Shown here: positions 24,401-32,622 of the stretch, piece after piece
Layout of the letters: each line of letters starts with the position of its first letter
Numbering within the stretch: the first letter of the stretch is position 1
IMG/VR virus record: IMGVR_UViG_3300017779_000040
Location: 1 to 37,145 of that record
Source: a virus
DNA: 37,145 nucleotides
Direction: 5' to 3' (one strand)
Notes under the pieces: generated by a model
Seen by the model: only the letters and a program-made list of their open reading frames with translations
Database searches by the model: none
What the model was told of the DNA's origin: nothing
Position numbers and translations under genes: made by a program

Positions 24401-26827
24401 TTAACTTTATCACCAACAAGTGATGTTTGGGTTGATACAGAAAGTAGAACTGTACCCGCAGTACCACAAGCAAGAAATGATTTTCCAGAACCAGTTCAAA
24501 TAGGAATACCAACATTTGGTAATACTTTAGGTTTGATGCCTCCAACTTTTGCACCTACTTTAAATCTTGGTGCGTTATGGAACTGGGAAGGAATAGATTT
24601 AAGTGGTGCAATTCCTAACTTTGGAAATAACCCAGGCATGACAGGCAACCAAACATTTGGTTTTGGTGCTGGTGTTTCTGGAACTGCAACTGGGGGTGGT
24701 GTTTCGTTTTTTGATAATTTCAACTTAGGTACTGGTGAAGCTGGTGCGGGTGGAGACTTCGGAGTAAGAGTTGTAAGTAATAGTACCATAAACGAAATAG
24801 TAGGAGATAGAGAAGTATCTTTGACTGCTATTCCATTTATGAGACCAAGACTTGTATTCTTCCGTGCGGAAGGTTTAAGACCACTTACTCGATATTTCGC
24901 ATTCTTTGACGGAGTTAAAGTAGATGACTATGTAAACACTACAGTTAGTTTTACAAATGTTGCGGGACAAACTTATGTTGGAAACCAATATAGAGGTACA
25001 ACAGTACACCCAAGTGGAAGTACAACTATTGTCACAGACGCAAATGGTAAAGTAGACGGTTCATTCTTATTACCAAATAATGACTCATTAAGATTTAGAG
25101 CAGGTGATAAAGAATTTAAATTACTAGATATTTCGATAGATGACCAATCGTCTGCAACTTCTCGTGCAAGTGCAATCTTTACAAGTAGAGGTACTTTAGA
25201 AACTACAACGGTCACACTTAGACCACCAGAACCAGTACCACAAGTTGATGTGAACTGGTTAGACCCACTTGCACAAACTTTTAGGGTTTCTGCACCAAGT
25301 GGTATGTTTGTGACTAAGATACAAACTTACTTCAAAGCAAAAGATACAACTGTACCAGTAAGACTTGAATTACGTCCAGTGGTAAATGGTGCTCCTAGTT
25401 CAGATGATATCATTCCAGGCTCAGTAGTAGTATTACCACCAAGTGCAGTGCAAACTGCAGTTAGTCAGACACAAGCATCTGCATTGTCTAGTCCTACTAC
25501 ATTTACTTTTGACGAACCAATATTCTTAGAGTATGATGAAGAATATGCAATCGTATTATTATCTGATTGTAATTCATACGAAGCATATGTAGGAGAAACT
25601 TATGAGTTCCAACTTGGTTCTACAGAAAAAAGAATTGACAGACAACCAAGTTTAGGTTCATTATTTAAATCACAAAACGGAACAACTTGGACACCAGACC
25701 AAACTAAAGACCTTGCATTTGATTTATTCAAAGCACAGTTTACCACTGCGGGTGGAACAGTAGTGTTTGAAAACGCAGTAGTTCCAGATATGTTACTATC
25801 AAGTAATCCAATATCAACTGACTCGGGTAGTAGAACTGTTTCAGTTCTTGCACCAGACCACGGCTTCATTGTAGGAGACACAGTAAGTATTACTGGATTT
25901 GACTCTGCGGGTACTGGTCTTTTAAATGGTATAGACTCTGCGGGTAGAGTAAATGACTTTACACACACGATTACTGCAGTAGACGGATTTGGTTATCAAG
26001 TAGAACTTACTGACTCTGCGACTGCAACTGGTTTTGTTGGTGGTGCAAGAGTTAAGTCTTCAAGACAAATACTCTTTGATACGGTAATACCACAGTTCGA
26101 TACTTTAGTTCCACAAGATACTAATGTCACAGTAGATGCGAAGTTTACTACTGGTAGGTCACTTGCGGGTGCAGAAACTAGAGGTACAAAAGATACTGCA
26201 TTCTCTGGAAACCTTGCGATAAAAGAAGCAAACAATTTCTCTACACCAAGAATAGTTGGAACTACTGCATTTGAAACTGCAAACATAGGGTCAGGAGAAA
26301 AATCAGTAACAATTCAAACTGCATTCTCTACAACTCGTGCAGATGTATCACCAGTAATTGATTTACAAAGAACTGGTATGATTACCATATCAAATAGAAT
26401 AGATAATCAAGTAGCATCTGGTGCAACTGCGGGAACAAGTAATACTCCTATTACATATATTGGAGAGGACAGTGACGGTTCAAGTTTAAGTAAACACATT
26501 ACTAAAGTAGTTAATCTTATCGAACCCGCACTAGGTCTAAGTATATTAGTAAATGCAAGAAAACCAAGTTCTGCTAATTTCCAAATTTGGACTAGAGTTG
26601 CAGACGCTGATGAAAATATATTTGAAAAGCCTTGGATACTTGGACTTCAAACAAATACTGTTTCTAGTAGTGAATTAACTTTCAAAGATTATGAATTTGT
26701 TCGTGAGTTTGTTGCAGACGGTAATGCAACTAGTTTTATGTCCTATCAAGTTAAGATAGTAATGACATCTACTAATTCATCAACACCACCATTATTTAGG
26801 GACTTGCGTGTTATCGCAACTGCATAG
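21467..26827 (+). CDS. Large DUF4815-type virion structural protein
   Basis: A 1786-residue protein, the largest complete gene in the window. The N-terminus FNKSTFATTYKDDFDSADNFHRILFNSGRALQARELTQMQTIIQEEIARFGRNIFKEGAAVNPGG (about 4-68) is the DUF4815 signature found in marine T4-like phages. Around residues 845-930 is a conserved helical segment (FRMQDIARLERRLDNLAETTALSLLEQSADARLIL) followed by MYRASINPTTSTLHPAFSNNQIPLIYDS. The rest is Gly/Ser/Thr/Asn-rich beta structure with carbohydrate-binding-like jelly-roll patterns. Its place between gp8 and the fibres suggests a baseplate rim or fibre-attachment protein, perhaps replacing T4 gp7/gp10. This is inference. An AGGAATAAAAAATG start and a 3-base gap to the next gene indicate an operon. 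Confidence 0.85.
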   Translation: MSTTFNKSTFATTYKDDFDSADNFHRILFNSGRALQARELTQMQTIIQEEIARFGRNIFKEGAAVNPGGPSVDRHAEFVKLDTSVNTLPADTSTLLGLEFTGATSSIKARVIRVETASGSDPATLYVQYTDTNTSGLAGSAPVRFSAGETINSGGTALSVQTTNTVANPATGQGTILHVSGGDFFVRGHFVFASQQSLVISKYTTTGTATVGFTITEDIVTSGDDTSLFDNQGATPNTASPGADRYRIRLTLVNKTSVTASDNFVYFCDIVDGEIEEVVTGTEDYNKINDVLALRTKEESGNYVVRPFRVTFENDSASGSTSNLIANISAGTVYLNGYRVNKERPSKLTISKPRTTVTNNNEAIGVDYGAYLVFASDGGSVVGPAAALGNFELVNLLQGSTVIGTARVKSIQEVNNEVRLYLMDIQLKGPGSSNRQITDVNKVERHGDFDTAPHIFSVKQSGSSAFLPSTALFRNVGGNDLLFPTQKPRPKSISDVSFQVIRQIDDSANAPSAGTHPSISLSLSATGETFTDVGNWIITSAVTGARVTNFSVSGTGTQSATISTTTNHTNGGLDSGAKHNIFARINKGNATRRTKTLTETTITGTIDSDGENLRFVKIPYADVYEVISIKQTDSDGVDLSHNFTLDNGQRRDFYQHGRLVLKRDTTPPSGTIFSRLKYFAHGASGDFFSVNSYDGTVDYENIPDFQISGRKNINLREVIDLRSVRDSDGVGIRHQYLSPDSNGSDSAGGVAVLGVVGGTYAKKVEIPAAGQTVTADIEYYLPRADKITINNEAEFSVVSGKDGFALQQPPTPENNLLLFNLGINGYGLNDSDLTLGVSQYKRFRMQDIARLERRLDNLAETTALSLLEQSADARLILDSDGVSRTKLGILADNFKNRLLSDHEDPMYRASINPTTSTLHPAFSNNQIPLIYDSAKSTNTIVKGDNIYLHYTEDSAISQRMISGVENVNPFAVVSGEGHLTLSPTSDVWVDTESRTVPAVPQARNDFPEPVQIGIPTFGNTLGLMPPTFAPTLNLGALWNWEGIDLSGAIPNFGNNPGMTGNQTFGFGAGVSGTATGGGVSFFDNFNLGTGEAGAGGDFGVRVVSNSTINEIVGDREVSLTAIPFMRPRLVFFRAEGLRPLTRYFAFFDGVKVDDYVNTTVSFTNVAGQTYVGNQYRGTTVHPSGSTTIVTDANGKVDGSFLLPNNDSLRFRAGDKEFKLLDISIDDQSSATSRASAIFTSRGTLETTTVTLRPPEPVPQVDVNWLDPLAQTFRVSAPSGMFVTKIQTYFKAKDTTVPVRLELRPVVNGAPSSDDIIPGSVVVLPPSAVQTAVSQTQASALSSPTTFTFDEPIFLEYDEEYAIVLLSDCNSYEAYVGETYEFQLGSTEKRIDRQPSLGSLFKSQNGTTWTPDQTKDLAFDLFKAQFTTAGGTVVFENAVVPDMLLSSNPISTDSGSRTVSVLAPDHGFIVGDTVSITGFDSAGTGLLNGIDSAGRVNDFTHTITAVDGFGYQVELTDSATATGFVGGARVKSSRQILFDTVIPQFDTLVPQDTNVTVDAKFTTGRSLAGAETRGTKDTAFSGNLAIKEANNFSTPRIVGTTAFETANIGSGEKSVTIQTAFSTTRADVSPVIDLQRTGMITISNRIDNQVASGATAGTSNTPITYIGEDSDGSSLSKHITKVVNLIEPALGLSILVNARKPSSANFQIWTRVADADENIFEKPWILGLQTNTVSSSELTFKDYEFVREFVADGNATSFMSYQVKIVMTSTNSSTPPLFRDLRVIATA

Positions 26828-26829
26828 TT

Positions 26830-27039
26830 ATGAGTTATATAAAAGTAGAAGGTAGACCTAATTTAGTAAGAGACACAGAAAGTGGTGCGATACTAAATAC
26901 TAATAGAACTGCAGTAGAGAACTACTATAAGATAAGAGAAAAACATAAGAACAAAGATAAACAGATTGTACAAATGCAATCTGATATCGATGAATTAAAA
27001 CAACTAGTAAAACAATTGGTAGAAAAAGAAAATGGCTAA
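26830..27039 (+). CDS. Small coiled-coil protein conserved in marine myoviruses
   Basis: A 69-residue protein. The N-terminal MSYIKVEGRPNLVRDTESGAILNTN is a motif I recognise from short proteins in cyanophage-type genomes. Residues about 25-66 form a heptad-like coiled coil (ENYYKIREKHKNKDKQIVQMQSDIDELKQLVKQLVEKEN). It follows the DUF4815 gene by 2 nt, and its last 8 bases overlap the ATG of the fibre gene (AAAATGGCTAA). It may be a fibre trimerisation or assembly helper, but no function is established. Confidence 0.75.
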   Translation: MSYIKVEGRPNLVRDTESGAILNTNRTAVENYYKIREKHKNKDKQIVQMQSDIDELKQLVKQLVEKENG

Positions 27040-28534
27040 TCAACATACTGTCACAGCAATAACAGATAATTTAAGTCAGTTAATTACTAATTTGAACCAA
27101 ACAGCAAAAGATGTTGGTGGTACGGATAGGTTGACAACTACTCAAGACTCTGATATAGTAGGTGCAATAAACGAACTAGATGCAGAAATAGGTTCTGTTA
27201 CTCTAACTACAACTGCACAAACACTTACGGGTGCAATCCAAGAAATATTTCAAGGTGGGTTTGAAGAATTAGATTTAACTTTAGACTCAGTAAAAAGTTC
27301 AACTGGACTTGCACTGGGTGGATTTAGTGACTCAGAAAGAAGTACTTTAGGTAAAGCACTTAACGCATTGTCAAGAGATATACAGATACTTGACTCTGAT
27401 ATGGTTGGTTTACTCGGAAGGGACTCTGGAGATAGTGGAAGAGCAATAAACCTTTTAACAACTACTGCAAAAACTATTGTCGGTGGTGTAAACGAACTAG
27501 ACGCAGAAATAGGAACTATAAGTGGTCTAACTACTGGAAACAAGTCAACTGTAGTTGCATCTATCAATGAACTCGACTCTGATATAGGTGCATTAACTAG
27601 TCTTAGTTCAGAAGTTAGAGACTCTAACATTGCAGCTACAATTAATGCATTAAATACAAAAGTAAATAATAGAAATAGATTTATAGAATTTTTTACTGAT
27701 AGTGCAGCTGGTGGAGATAGTGCGGGAAGTAGAATAGTTGCAGACAGTGCTAATGATTTTGTAAAATTCAGTGGTGGAACTAATCTAGAAGTAGTAGTCG
27801 AAGACTCAGATAATGCAAGAACAATTAAAGTTAATCACACTAGTGTTGGTGCAAGTTCTGTAGATAACTCTGGTAATACTGTTATTCAAGATTTAACAAT
27901 TGATGCAAACGGTCACGTCACTGGAACTGCATCTACAACTATAACTAGTGCAAATAACGCTCAACACGTAATGGGCGCACAAGGTGGTCTGTTAGTTAAT
28001 ACGCCTGGGGGAGTTAACTTTACTGCAAACGCTGGTACTAACATAACTACAAACTATTCACTTGACTCTGATTTAAGAGGTAATATTAAGTTTGCGGGTC
28101 AGACTGGGGAATACGTTCACTTCTCTGACTCTAATGGGGGACAGATAAACTTCCACAATAGTGGTACTCGAAGATTTGTCATGGAAGATGACGGAGACTT
28201 CCACGCAGCTAATGATATCATTGCATTTTCAACTACACCTTCTGACATGAGATTAAAGAGTGATATCGAACCAATTACCGATGCACTTGCAAAAGTAAAT
28301 GCACTAACTGGTTATACTTTTACTTATGACCATGCGGGTAGAAAGTCTGCGGGATTACTTGCACAAGAAGTAGAACAAGTTTTACCTTCTGCAGTAAGTA
28401 ATAAAAGATTACCATTAGGTGCAAACAATAATGAAGAATATAAAACACTACAGTATGACCAAACAATTGCATTACTAGTAGAGTCTGTTAAGGAGTTGAA
28501 GTCAGAAATAGATATTCTTAAGAGGGACAAGTAG
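27032..28534 (+). CDS. Tail fibre with C-terminal S74 chaperone domain
   Basis: A 500-residue fibre. Residues 1-230 are repeats ending in VGAINELDAEIG / VGGVNELDAEIG / VASINELDSDIG / AATINALNTKV, a shaft pattern of about 50 residues. A beta-rich section follows (240-400). From S404 the sequence is SDMRLKSDIEPITDALAKVNALTGYTFTY, GLLAQEVEQVLPSAVS, YDQTIALLVESVKELKSEID: the intramolecular chaperone (Peptidase_S74). In that family the S-D-x-R-L-K Ser and Lys form a catalytic pair, and the chaperone cuts itself off just before the Ser, after trimer folding. The resulting mature fibre would be about 403 residues. The start overlaps the upstream gene by 8 nt, and the end overlaps the next start codon. 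Confidence 0.88.
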   Translation: MANQHTVTAITDNLSQLITNLNQTAKDVGGTDRLTTTQDSDIVGAINELDAEIGSVTLTTTAQTLTGAIQEIFQGGFEELDLTLDSVKSSTGLALGGFSDSERSTLGKALNALSRDIQILDSDMVGLLGRDSGDSGRAINLLTTTAKTIVGGVNELDAEIGTISGLTTGNKSTVVASINELDSDIGALTSLSSEVRDSNIAATINALNTKVNNRNRFIEFFTDSAAGGDSAGSRIVADSANDFVKFSGGTNLEVVVEDSDNARTIKVNHTSVGASSVDNSGNTVIQDLTIDANGHVTGTASTTITSANNAQHVMGAQGGLLVNTPGGVNFTANAGTNITTNYSLDSDLRGNIKFAGQTGEYVHFSDSNGGQINFHNSGTRRFVMEDDGDFHAANDIIAFSTTPSDMRLKSDIEPITDALAKVNALTGYTFTYDHAGRKSAGLLAQEVEQVLPSAVSNKRLPLGANNNEEYKTLQYDQTIALLVESVKELKSEIDILKRDK

Positions 28535-30144
28535 TGTCTCAACAACTAAAATTCATTACCCAGTTTATTGGAAGAACTATTTCTTCTATTAGAACTGTCG
28601 CTAGAAATGTCATGCGGAACATTGTTACACGAGGGGTAGCAAATAATGTTCAACAAAATGTTAGTATTACTACATTAAAAGACGAAGCACAAATACTTGA
28701 AAGAACTAACCAAAAATTCGACTTCACAACGGGTGCAAGTCTTCTTTCAGATTTAAATCCAGACGCAGATATAGACCTTTCTAAGTATAGTATAAGTTCT
28801 ACAAACCCAAGAGGTTCAAACTATAATATGAATGCGTCTGAGTTTCGTGATATGGTTGGAAGGTCAGACGGTGCATCAAACCAAAGTATGAGTGGGTTTG
28901 TTGGTGCAAAAAACTCTTTTTCCGAAGGAGAAAATATACCTTTACCAGTAAAGTCGGGTGGGACTTTTACTCTATTTAATATGACCCCACCTTTGCGTGA
29001 CATTACTGAAAAAAGTTTAACTACTGGATATGCAAATCCAGCTACTACTGCAAAAGCACAGGCTTACTATAATGATGAATACATTGGAAGCGGTACTGTC
29101 TCGGAAACTGTAGGATTTGATTTTAAGTTTGTAAATGAAAGTGGTGGATTGAGATGTTTCATTAGACAAAACAATGGGCCAAGTACTTCTAATTTAGCAA
29201 ATAGAAATGTTATTCTTCACTTTGGTGGTGGAACTCCACCAGTACACGATTATAAATTTACAAAAGATAGATATTCATACGTGAGTGATTATACCGAAAG
29301 TAGTCAATTCTCTTCTAATGAAAGAAAAGTAAATACAACTTCTGGAACTTATTTACCATTTTACTTTTTACCACATTTAACAAATGGGGTAGATACTCTA
29401 AGACTTAAATCACTAACAAATGTGTCAACTAAACAATATCAAAGTTTTAGTCATAATTCGGGTATTGTACGAGGTGAACAAGTTAGTACTCGTCAGACAA
29501 CATCACATGCACCTTCAGCGGTGACTATACCAACACCAAGTTCTTCAAACAATGCGAGTGGTGTGACTTTTATTGGTATGGATACGCAACAAACTGGTAT
29601 GGGAGTTGGAGATAGTTTTGGATTTACACAAAAGATGACTGCAAGTACTAATGGTAAAAAAGGTATAAATCATAGAAGAGTTTTTCGAATGCAATTACAA
29701 GCAAGTAAAAGTAATGTAAGTAGAGGACAAGAAAGAACTATTTTAAACTTTTTCTTCGCTCTTGAAACACAGCTTAGTATATATGATGTGGGTGCTCCAC
29801 TATCTACATTTGCTTTCACATTAGATTTCTCGGGTATCGACATTACTGGTGGAGACGCTTTTGGGTGGGCAAACTCTTATGGATTTGCTATATCTGGTGG
29901 TTATGGTGGATACTCGGACTCTCGTCTAAAAGATAACATTAGATTTGTTCACAGACCACACGGACACAATGTTTATACATGGGATTGGAATGAGTTAGCA
30001 AAATCAATTGGTGCGGATAAACAACCTAACTATGGAGTTCTTGCAGATGAATTGGTTAGTACTAATCCAGAAGCATTAGAGAAAGATGAAAATGGTTATT
30101 GGAAAGTAAATTATTTCAAACTTAGACAAAACAAGAAAGAGTAA
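28534..30144 (+). CDS. Fibre-like virion protein with short S74-type C-terminus
   Basis: A 536-residue protein beginning at a GTG (28534) that overlaps the upstream TAG by one base, with AGAGGGA upstream. The N-terminus is basic (QFIGRTISSIRTVARNVMRNIVTRG). The body is beta-rich with Ser/Asn/Gly and contains LPVKSGGTFTLFNMTPPLRDITEKS. From S461 it reads SDSRLKDNIRFVHRPHGHNVYTWDWNELAKSIGADKQPNYGVLADELVSTNPEALEKDENGYWKVNYFKL. That is the S74-type chaperone start (S-D-S-R-L-K-D-N-I) but only 76 residues, without the usual C-terminal coiled coil. It may self-cleave weakly or serve only in folding. It probably decorates or caps the fibre of the preceding gene. Confidence 0.8.
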   Translation: MSQQLKFITQFIGRTISSIRTVARNVMRNIVTRGVANNVQQNVSITTLKDEAQILERTNQKFDFTTGASLLSDLNPDADIDLSKYSISSTNPRGSNYNMNASEFRDMVGRSDGASNQSMSGFVGAKNSFSEGENIPLPVKSGGTFTLFNMTPPLRDITEKSLTTGYANPATTAKAQAYYNDEYIGSGTVSETVGFDFKFVNESGGLRCFIRQNNGPSTSNLANRNVILHFGGGTPPVHDYKFTKDRYSYVSDYTESSQFSSNERKVNTTSGTYLPFYFLPHLTNGVDTLRLKSLTNVSTKQYQSFSHNSGIVRGEQVSTRQTTSHAPSAVTIPTPSSSNNASGVTFIGMDTQQTGMGVGDSFGFTQKMTASTNGKKGINHRRVFRMQLQASKSNVSRGQERTILNFFFALETQLSIYDVGAPLSTFAFTLDFSGIDITGGDAFGWANSYGFAISGGYGGYSDSRLKDNIRFVHRPHGHNVYTWDWNELAKSIGADKQPNYGVLADELVSTNPEALEKDENGYWKVNYFKLRQNKKE

Positions 30145-30145
30145 T

Positions 30146-30153
30146 TATAAATA
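30146..30153 (+). promoter_or_regulatory. Late promoter box TATAAATA
   Basis: The sequence ATTATAAATAGTACATTATG leaves 7 nt between box and the ATG at 30161, giving a 5' leader of about one or two bases under T4 geometry. There is no ribosome-binding site. Confidence 0.75.
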
Positions 30154-30160
30154 GTACATT

Positions 30161-31474
30161 ATGGCAACTCCACTTAAACTCGAAGGTACAAACGGTGACT
30201 TAAAAGAAATGACCACCGCAGAAGAGAACTATCTTGCGTATCAAGCTGGGGAACAATTAAAGGCATCTGCAAAGACCGAAGTCGGTGCAATCACTGATGC
30301 ATCAAGTGGGAATGAAACTGTCGGTGCATTTACTGATACTCGTTTTAATGAAGCACCAGGCTCTCACGGTTCAATCAACACAACTTCTACCGTCACAACT
30401 TTATATCAGACCGAAGGAACAGCCGCAGAAGACGGTGGAGACTTTAGAAATGCAGTACATCAACAATCTGGAGACGGAGATACGCACAATAGACAACTAC
30501 ATGAATTTACTTCTGCAGAAATGGATACTTTAACAGATAGGTTGGTTGCAACTATTTTTGCAAATGATTATTCAGGTACATATAAATTAGGTTCTTCTGC
30601 ACCAAGTTCAGATTACGACACGCATTTATCTGCAGTCTTTACAGACACCCGAACCGATGCAGGCCCAAGTACAGTCACAGTTGCAACTTATAACATTTAT
30701 CAAAGACAAACCTTTTCTGCACCTACAGCAGTCCGTCCAGTCTCACTCAAAAGAAGTTCTGGGGGTAGTGGTACATTTCAAGGTGTTCAAGAAATGTCAG
30801 ATGCAGAAATCAAATATACTTTTGGACAACGTGCAAAGACTCGTATAATGAACGGTGCAAAAGGTGTTGGAACTTATATCTTAAATAGTTCTGCAACTGG
30901 AGCTCCAAGTGAAACGGGTACATGGGTTGCAAAAGGAACTGCAACCGATACTAGACATACTACCACAGATACAGATTACACGCAAGACTTTGTAGGAACT
31001 TTTGAAACTACTTTTACTGGTACGTTTGTAGGAGAAGCAGGTGGTGTAGTAAACTATGCAGGGCCGACCAACTACGCAGGCCCGACCAATTATGCGGGCC
31101 CGACCAACTATGCAGGCCCAACCAATTATGCAGGCCCAACTAACTATGCGGGAAGAGATGCAAACAATCAAGCAAACAATGCAGGGCCTGGTATAAACAC
31201 TTACAATTCAGTTAACTATCTTGGAGAGGCAAGTGGTGCAGTAAACTATTTAGGAGAAGCGGCTGGTGCGGTTAACTATTTAGGAGAGGCATCGGGTGCA
31301 GTTAACTATCTTGGAGAAACGTCAGGTGCGGTAAACTATGGAGGGCCTGGTACGTATGAACAAGACTTTGTGGGTACTTTTGAAACAACCTTTACTGGAA
31401 ACTTTCTGGGTGCATTGATTAACAATGCAACCGCAACGATTGAAACTTATACACTGTATGTAAGGACTGCATAA
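30161..31474 (+). CDS. Repeat-rich virion structural protein
   Basis: A 437-residue protein typical of marine T4-like virions. The N-terminal half is compact: LKEMTTAEENYLAYQAGEQLKAS, then HEFTSAEMDTLTDRLVATIFANDYSGTYKLG and FQGVQEMSDAEIKYTFGQRAKTRI. The C-terminal half holds three repeat types. There are five NYAGPT units plus a partial (residues 298-333), four NYLGEASGAV-type units (352-391), and two copies of QDFVGTFETTFTG flanking them. The Gly/Tyr/Asn-rich stretch suggests a flexible rod or adhesion surface. It has its own late promoter, so is expressed as part of the fibre set. Synonymous variation between repeat copies indicates selection on the protein. Exact location on the virion is unknown. 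Confidence 0.82.
   Translation: MATPLKLEGTNGDLKEMTTAEENYLAYQAGEQLKASAKTEVGAITDASSGNETVGAFTDTRFNEAPGSHGSINTTSTVTTLYQTEGTAAEDGGDFRNAVHQQSGDGDTHNRQLHEFTSAEMDTLTDRLVATIFANDYSGTYKLGSSAPSSDYDTHLSAVFTDTRTDAGPSTVTVATYNIYQRQTFSAPTAVRPVSLKRSSGGSGTFQGVQEMSDAEIKYTFGQRAKTRIMNGAKGVGTYILNSSATGAPSETGTWVAKGTATDTRHTTTDTDYTQDFVGTFETTFTGTFVGEAGGVVNYAGPTNYAGPTNYAGPTNYAGPTNYAGPTNYAGRDANNQANNAGPGINTYNSVNYLGEASGAVNYLGEAAGAVNYLGEASGAVNYLGETSGAVNYGGPGTYEQDFVGTFETTFTGNFLGALINNATATIETYTLYVRTA
30981..31023 (+). repeat. Direct repeat copy A (QDFVGTFETTFTG)
   Basis: First of two copies of a 13-14 residue coding repeat that bracket the tandem arrays. The second is at about 31361-31403. The copies differ mainly at third codon positions, so the repeat is kept at protein level. 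Confidence 0.8.
31052..31159 (+). repeat. 18-bp tandem repeat array (NYAGPT)
   Basis: Five complete 18-bp units (starting at 31052, 31070, 31088, 31106 and 31124) and a partial sixth encode NYAGPT. The units differ at synonymous sites (AAC/AAT, TAT/TAC, GCA/GCG, GGG/GGC, CCG/CCA). Gly-Pro is always encoded with GGG or GGC. Confidence 0.9.
31214..31333 (+). repeat. 30-bp tandem repeat array (NYLGEASGAV)
   Basis: Four 30-bp units (starting at 31214, 31244, 31274 and 31304) encode NYLGEASGAV, NYLGEAAGAV, NYLGEASGAV and NYLGETSGAV, followed by NYGGPG. The copies vary at third positions. Confidence 0.9.
31361..31403 (+). repeat. Direct repeat copy B (QDFVGTFETTFTG)
   Basis: Second copy of the repeat at 30981-31023, lying after the tandem arrays and preceding the final 25 residues of the protein. 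The module has been duplicated around the repeat region. Confidence 0.8.
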
Positions 31475-31480
31475 CAAAAT

Positions 31481-31488
31481 TATATATA
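31481..31488 (+). promoter_or_regulatory. Variant late promoter box (TATATATA)
   Basis: TATATATA differs by one base from TATAAATA and lies exactly 5 nt before the ATG at 31494, the same spacing as the exact boxes at 15803, 6650 and 4336. The match to spacing is what supports it; the box alone could arise by chance in AT-rich DNA. Confidence 0.4.
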
Positions 31489-31493
31489 ATATT

Positions 31494-31949
31494 ATGGACG
31501 GACAAATCGAAGTGACTCCCCAAATTCCAATTAGAGTATGGGATAAAGATGCATTTTGGGATACTCCAAAGAAAAATGTATTAAATTGTATTTCCGAACA
31601 AGAAGAAGGAAATAAAAAGATAAGACAAGTTCACAAATTAATGGAAGCTGACCCACTGTTCAAAGAGTGTGTGGACGCACTCACTCCAGAACATATTGAC
31701 GAAAATACCAAACAAAGAATTGCACGAAAATTTGAAGAACAGAAAAAACAAAAAGAACAGAAAGAAGCAAAAGAAAAGGCAAAGAAAATGGAACAACTGT
31801 TTAATTACAAGTTGGAAACTTTTGAAGTAGAAGAAATAAAACTATCCCGAAACCGTGAATTGAAAAGTAAATTAAGAAGAGCAAAATCTATTCCAGAAGT
31901 AAACCTTTGGGCTCTAAAAATTCTGGACGATTATTTGAATAGTGAGTAA
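31494..31949 (+). CDS. Hypothetical protein with charged coiled coil
   Basis: A 151-residue protein. The N-terminus VTPQIPIRVWDKDAFWDTPKKNVLNCI is distinctive. Residues 65-115 are a Lys/Glu/Gln-rich coiled coil (RIARKFEEQKKQKEQKEAKEKAKKMEQL). The C-terminus returns to a compact helix (SIPEVNLWALKILDDYLNSE). I do not recognise a functional family. It is probably cotranslated with the glycosyltransferase, which begins 8 nt before its stop codon. Its location between a virion protein and the glycosyltransferase suggests an assembly or tailspike chaperone function, but this is speculative. Confidence 0.75.
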   Translation: MDGQIEVTPQIPIRVWDKDAFWDTPKKNVLNCISEQEEGNKKIRQVHKLMEADPLFKECVDALTPEHIDENTKQRIARKFEEQKKQKEQKEAKEKAKKMEQLFNYKLETFEVEEIKLSRNRELKSKLRRAKSIPEVNLWALKILDDYLNSE

Positions 31950-32622
31950 TGGTTATCTAGTAGTTGCATCAAGAAAAGAAAGTTTTTACAGACTTGCAAT
32001 TAATTGTTTAGAGTCTCTTAAAGATTATTATCCAGATGCAAAGTGTTGTCTTGTTACCGAAGAAAGATTTCTAGACGGTAGAGAATATGTTGCAGATGAT
32101 TTAATTTTTTGCGGTGATAATGTTCGTGAAAAGTTATGGGGTATGTCGCAAAGTCCTTACGACACTACCATGTACATAGATGCAGATTGTGAAATAGTTC
32201 ATGAAGATATTGCAACAGTCTTTGATGAATTAAATGGTAATGATGTAGTATTTAATACTCTACCAATAGAAGCAAAACCACTTTATGCAATCTATGATTT
32301 CACTTATAATGACAAACCAGAACACTTTACTTATTGTGGGGGTGTCTGTCTTTATACAAACAAACAGTTTATGACCGATTGGTATCACTTGTATTTAGAA
32401 CAACAAATGGGAATATTCAGACCAAATATGGAGCCTTGGGAAAAACTTAAAGATTTTGACCAAACAACTTTATGGTGGTTATTAAAAAAAGAAAAAGATA
32501 TAAAGATAGGAACATTTAAAGATAATCTTCGTTGGAATTATTATCATGCATATGAAAGATTAAATTTACTCCCAGAACGAAATTTTATTATAAAACATTA
32601 TTCTTACGCAGCTCCTAAGTAA
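31942..32622 (+). CDS. GT-A-type glycosyltransferase
   Basis: A 226-residue protein with the nucleotide-sugar transferase fold. It begins GYLVVASRKESFYRLAINCLESLKDYYPDAKCCLVTEE, the first Rossmann-like unit. A metal-binding D-x-D follows at D80-A-D82 (TMYIDADCEIV). YCGGVCLY (about 131-138) and KHYS near the C-terminus resemble GT8-like features, where a late His helps bind the metal. The start is GTG at 31942; no in-frame ATG retains the first strand. It overlaps the preceding gene by 8 nt and the next ATG follows directly. The acceptor is unknown; phage transferases near fibre genes may modify virion proteins, host surface or DNA. Confidence 0.75.
   Translation: MSNGYLVVASRKESFYRLAINCLESLKDYYPDAKCCLVTEERFLDGREYVADDLIFCGDNVREKLWGMSQSPYDTTMYIDADCEIVHEDIATVFDELNGNDVVFNTLPIEAKPLYAIYDFTYNDKPEHFTYCGGVCLYTNKQFMTDWYHLYLEQQMGIFRPNMEPWEKLKDFDQTTLWWLLKKEKDIKIGTFKDNLRWNYYHAYERLNLLPERNFIIKHYSYAAPK

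Noticed and set aside
31052-31333. CRISPR-like or noncoding repeat array
   Set aside because: The repeats are contiguous, in frame and vary at synonymous positions, so they encode protein repeats.
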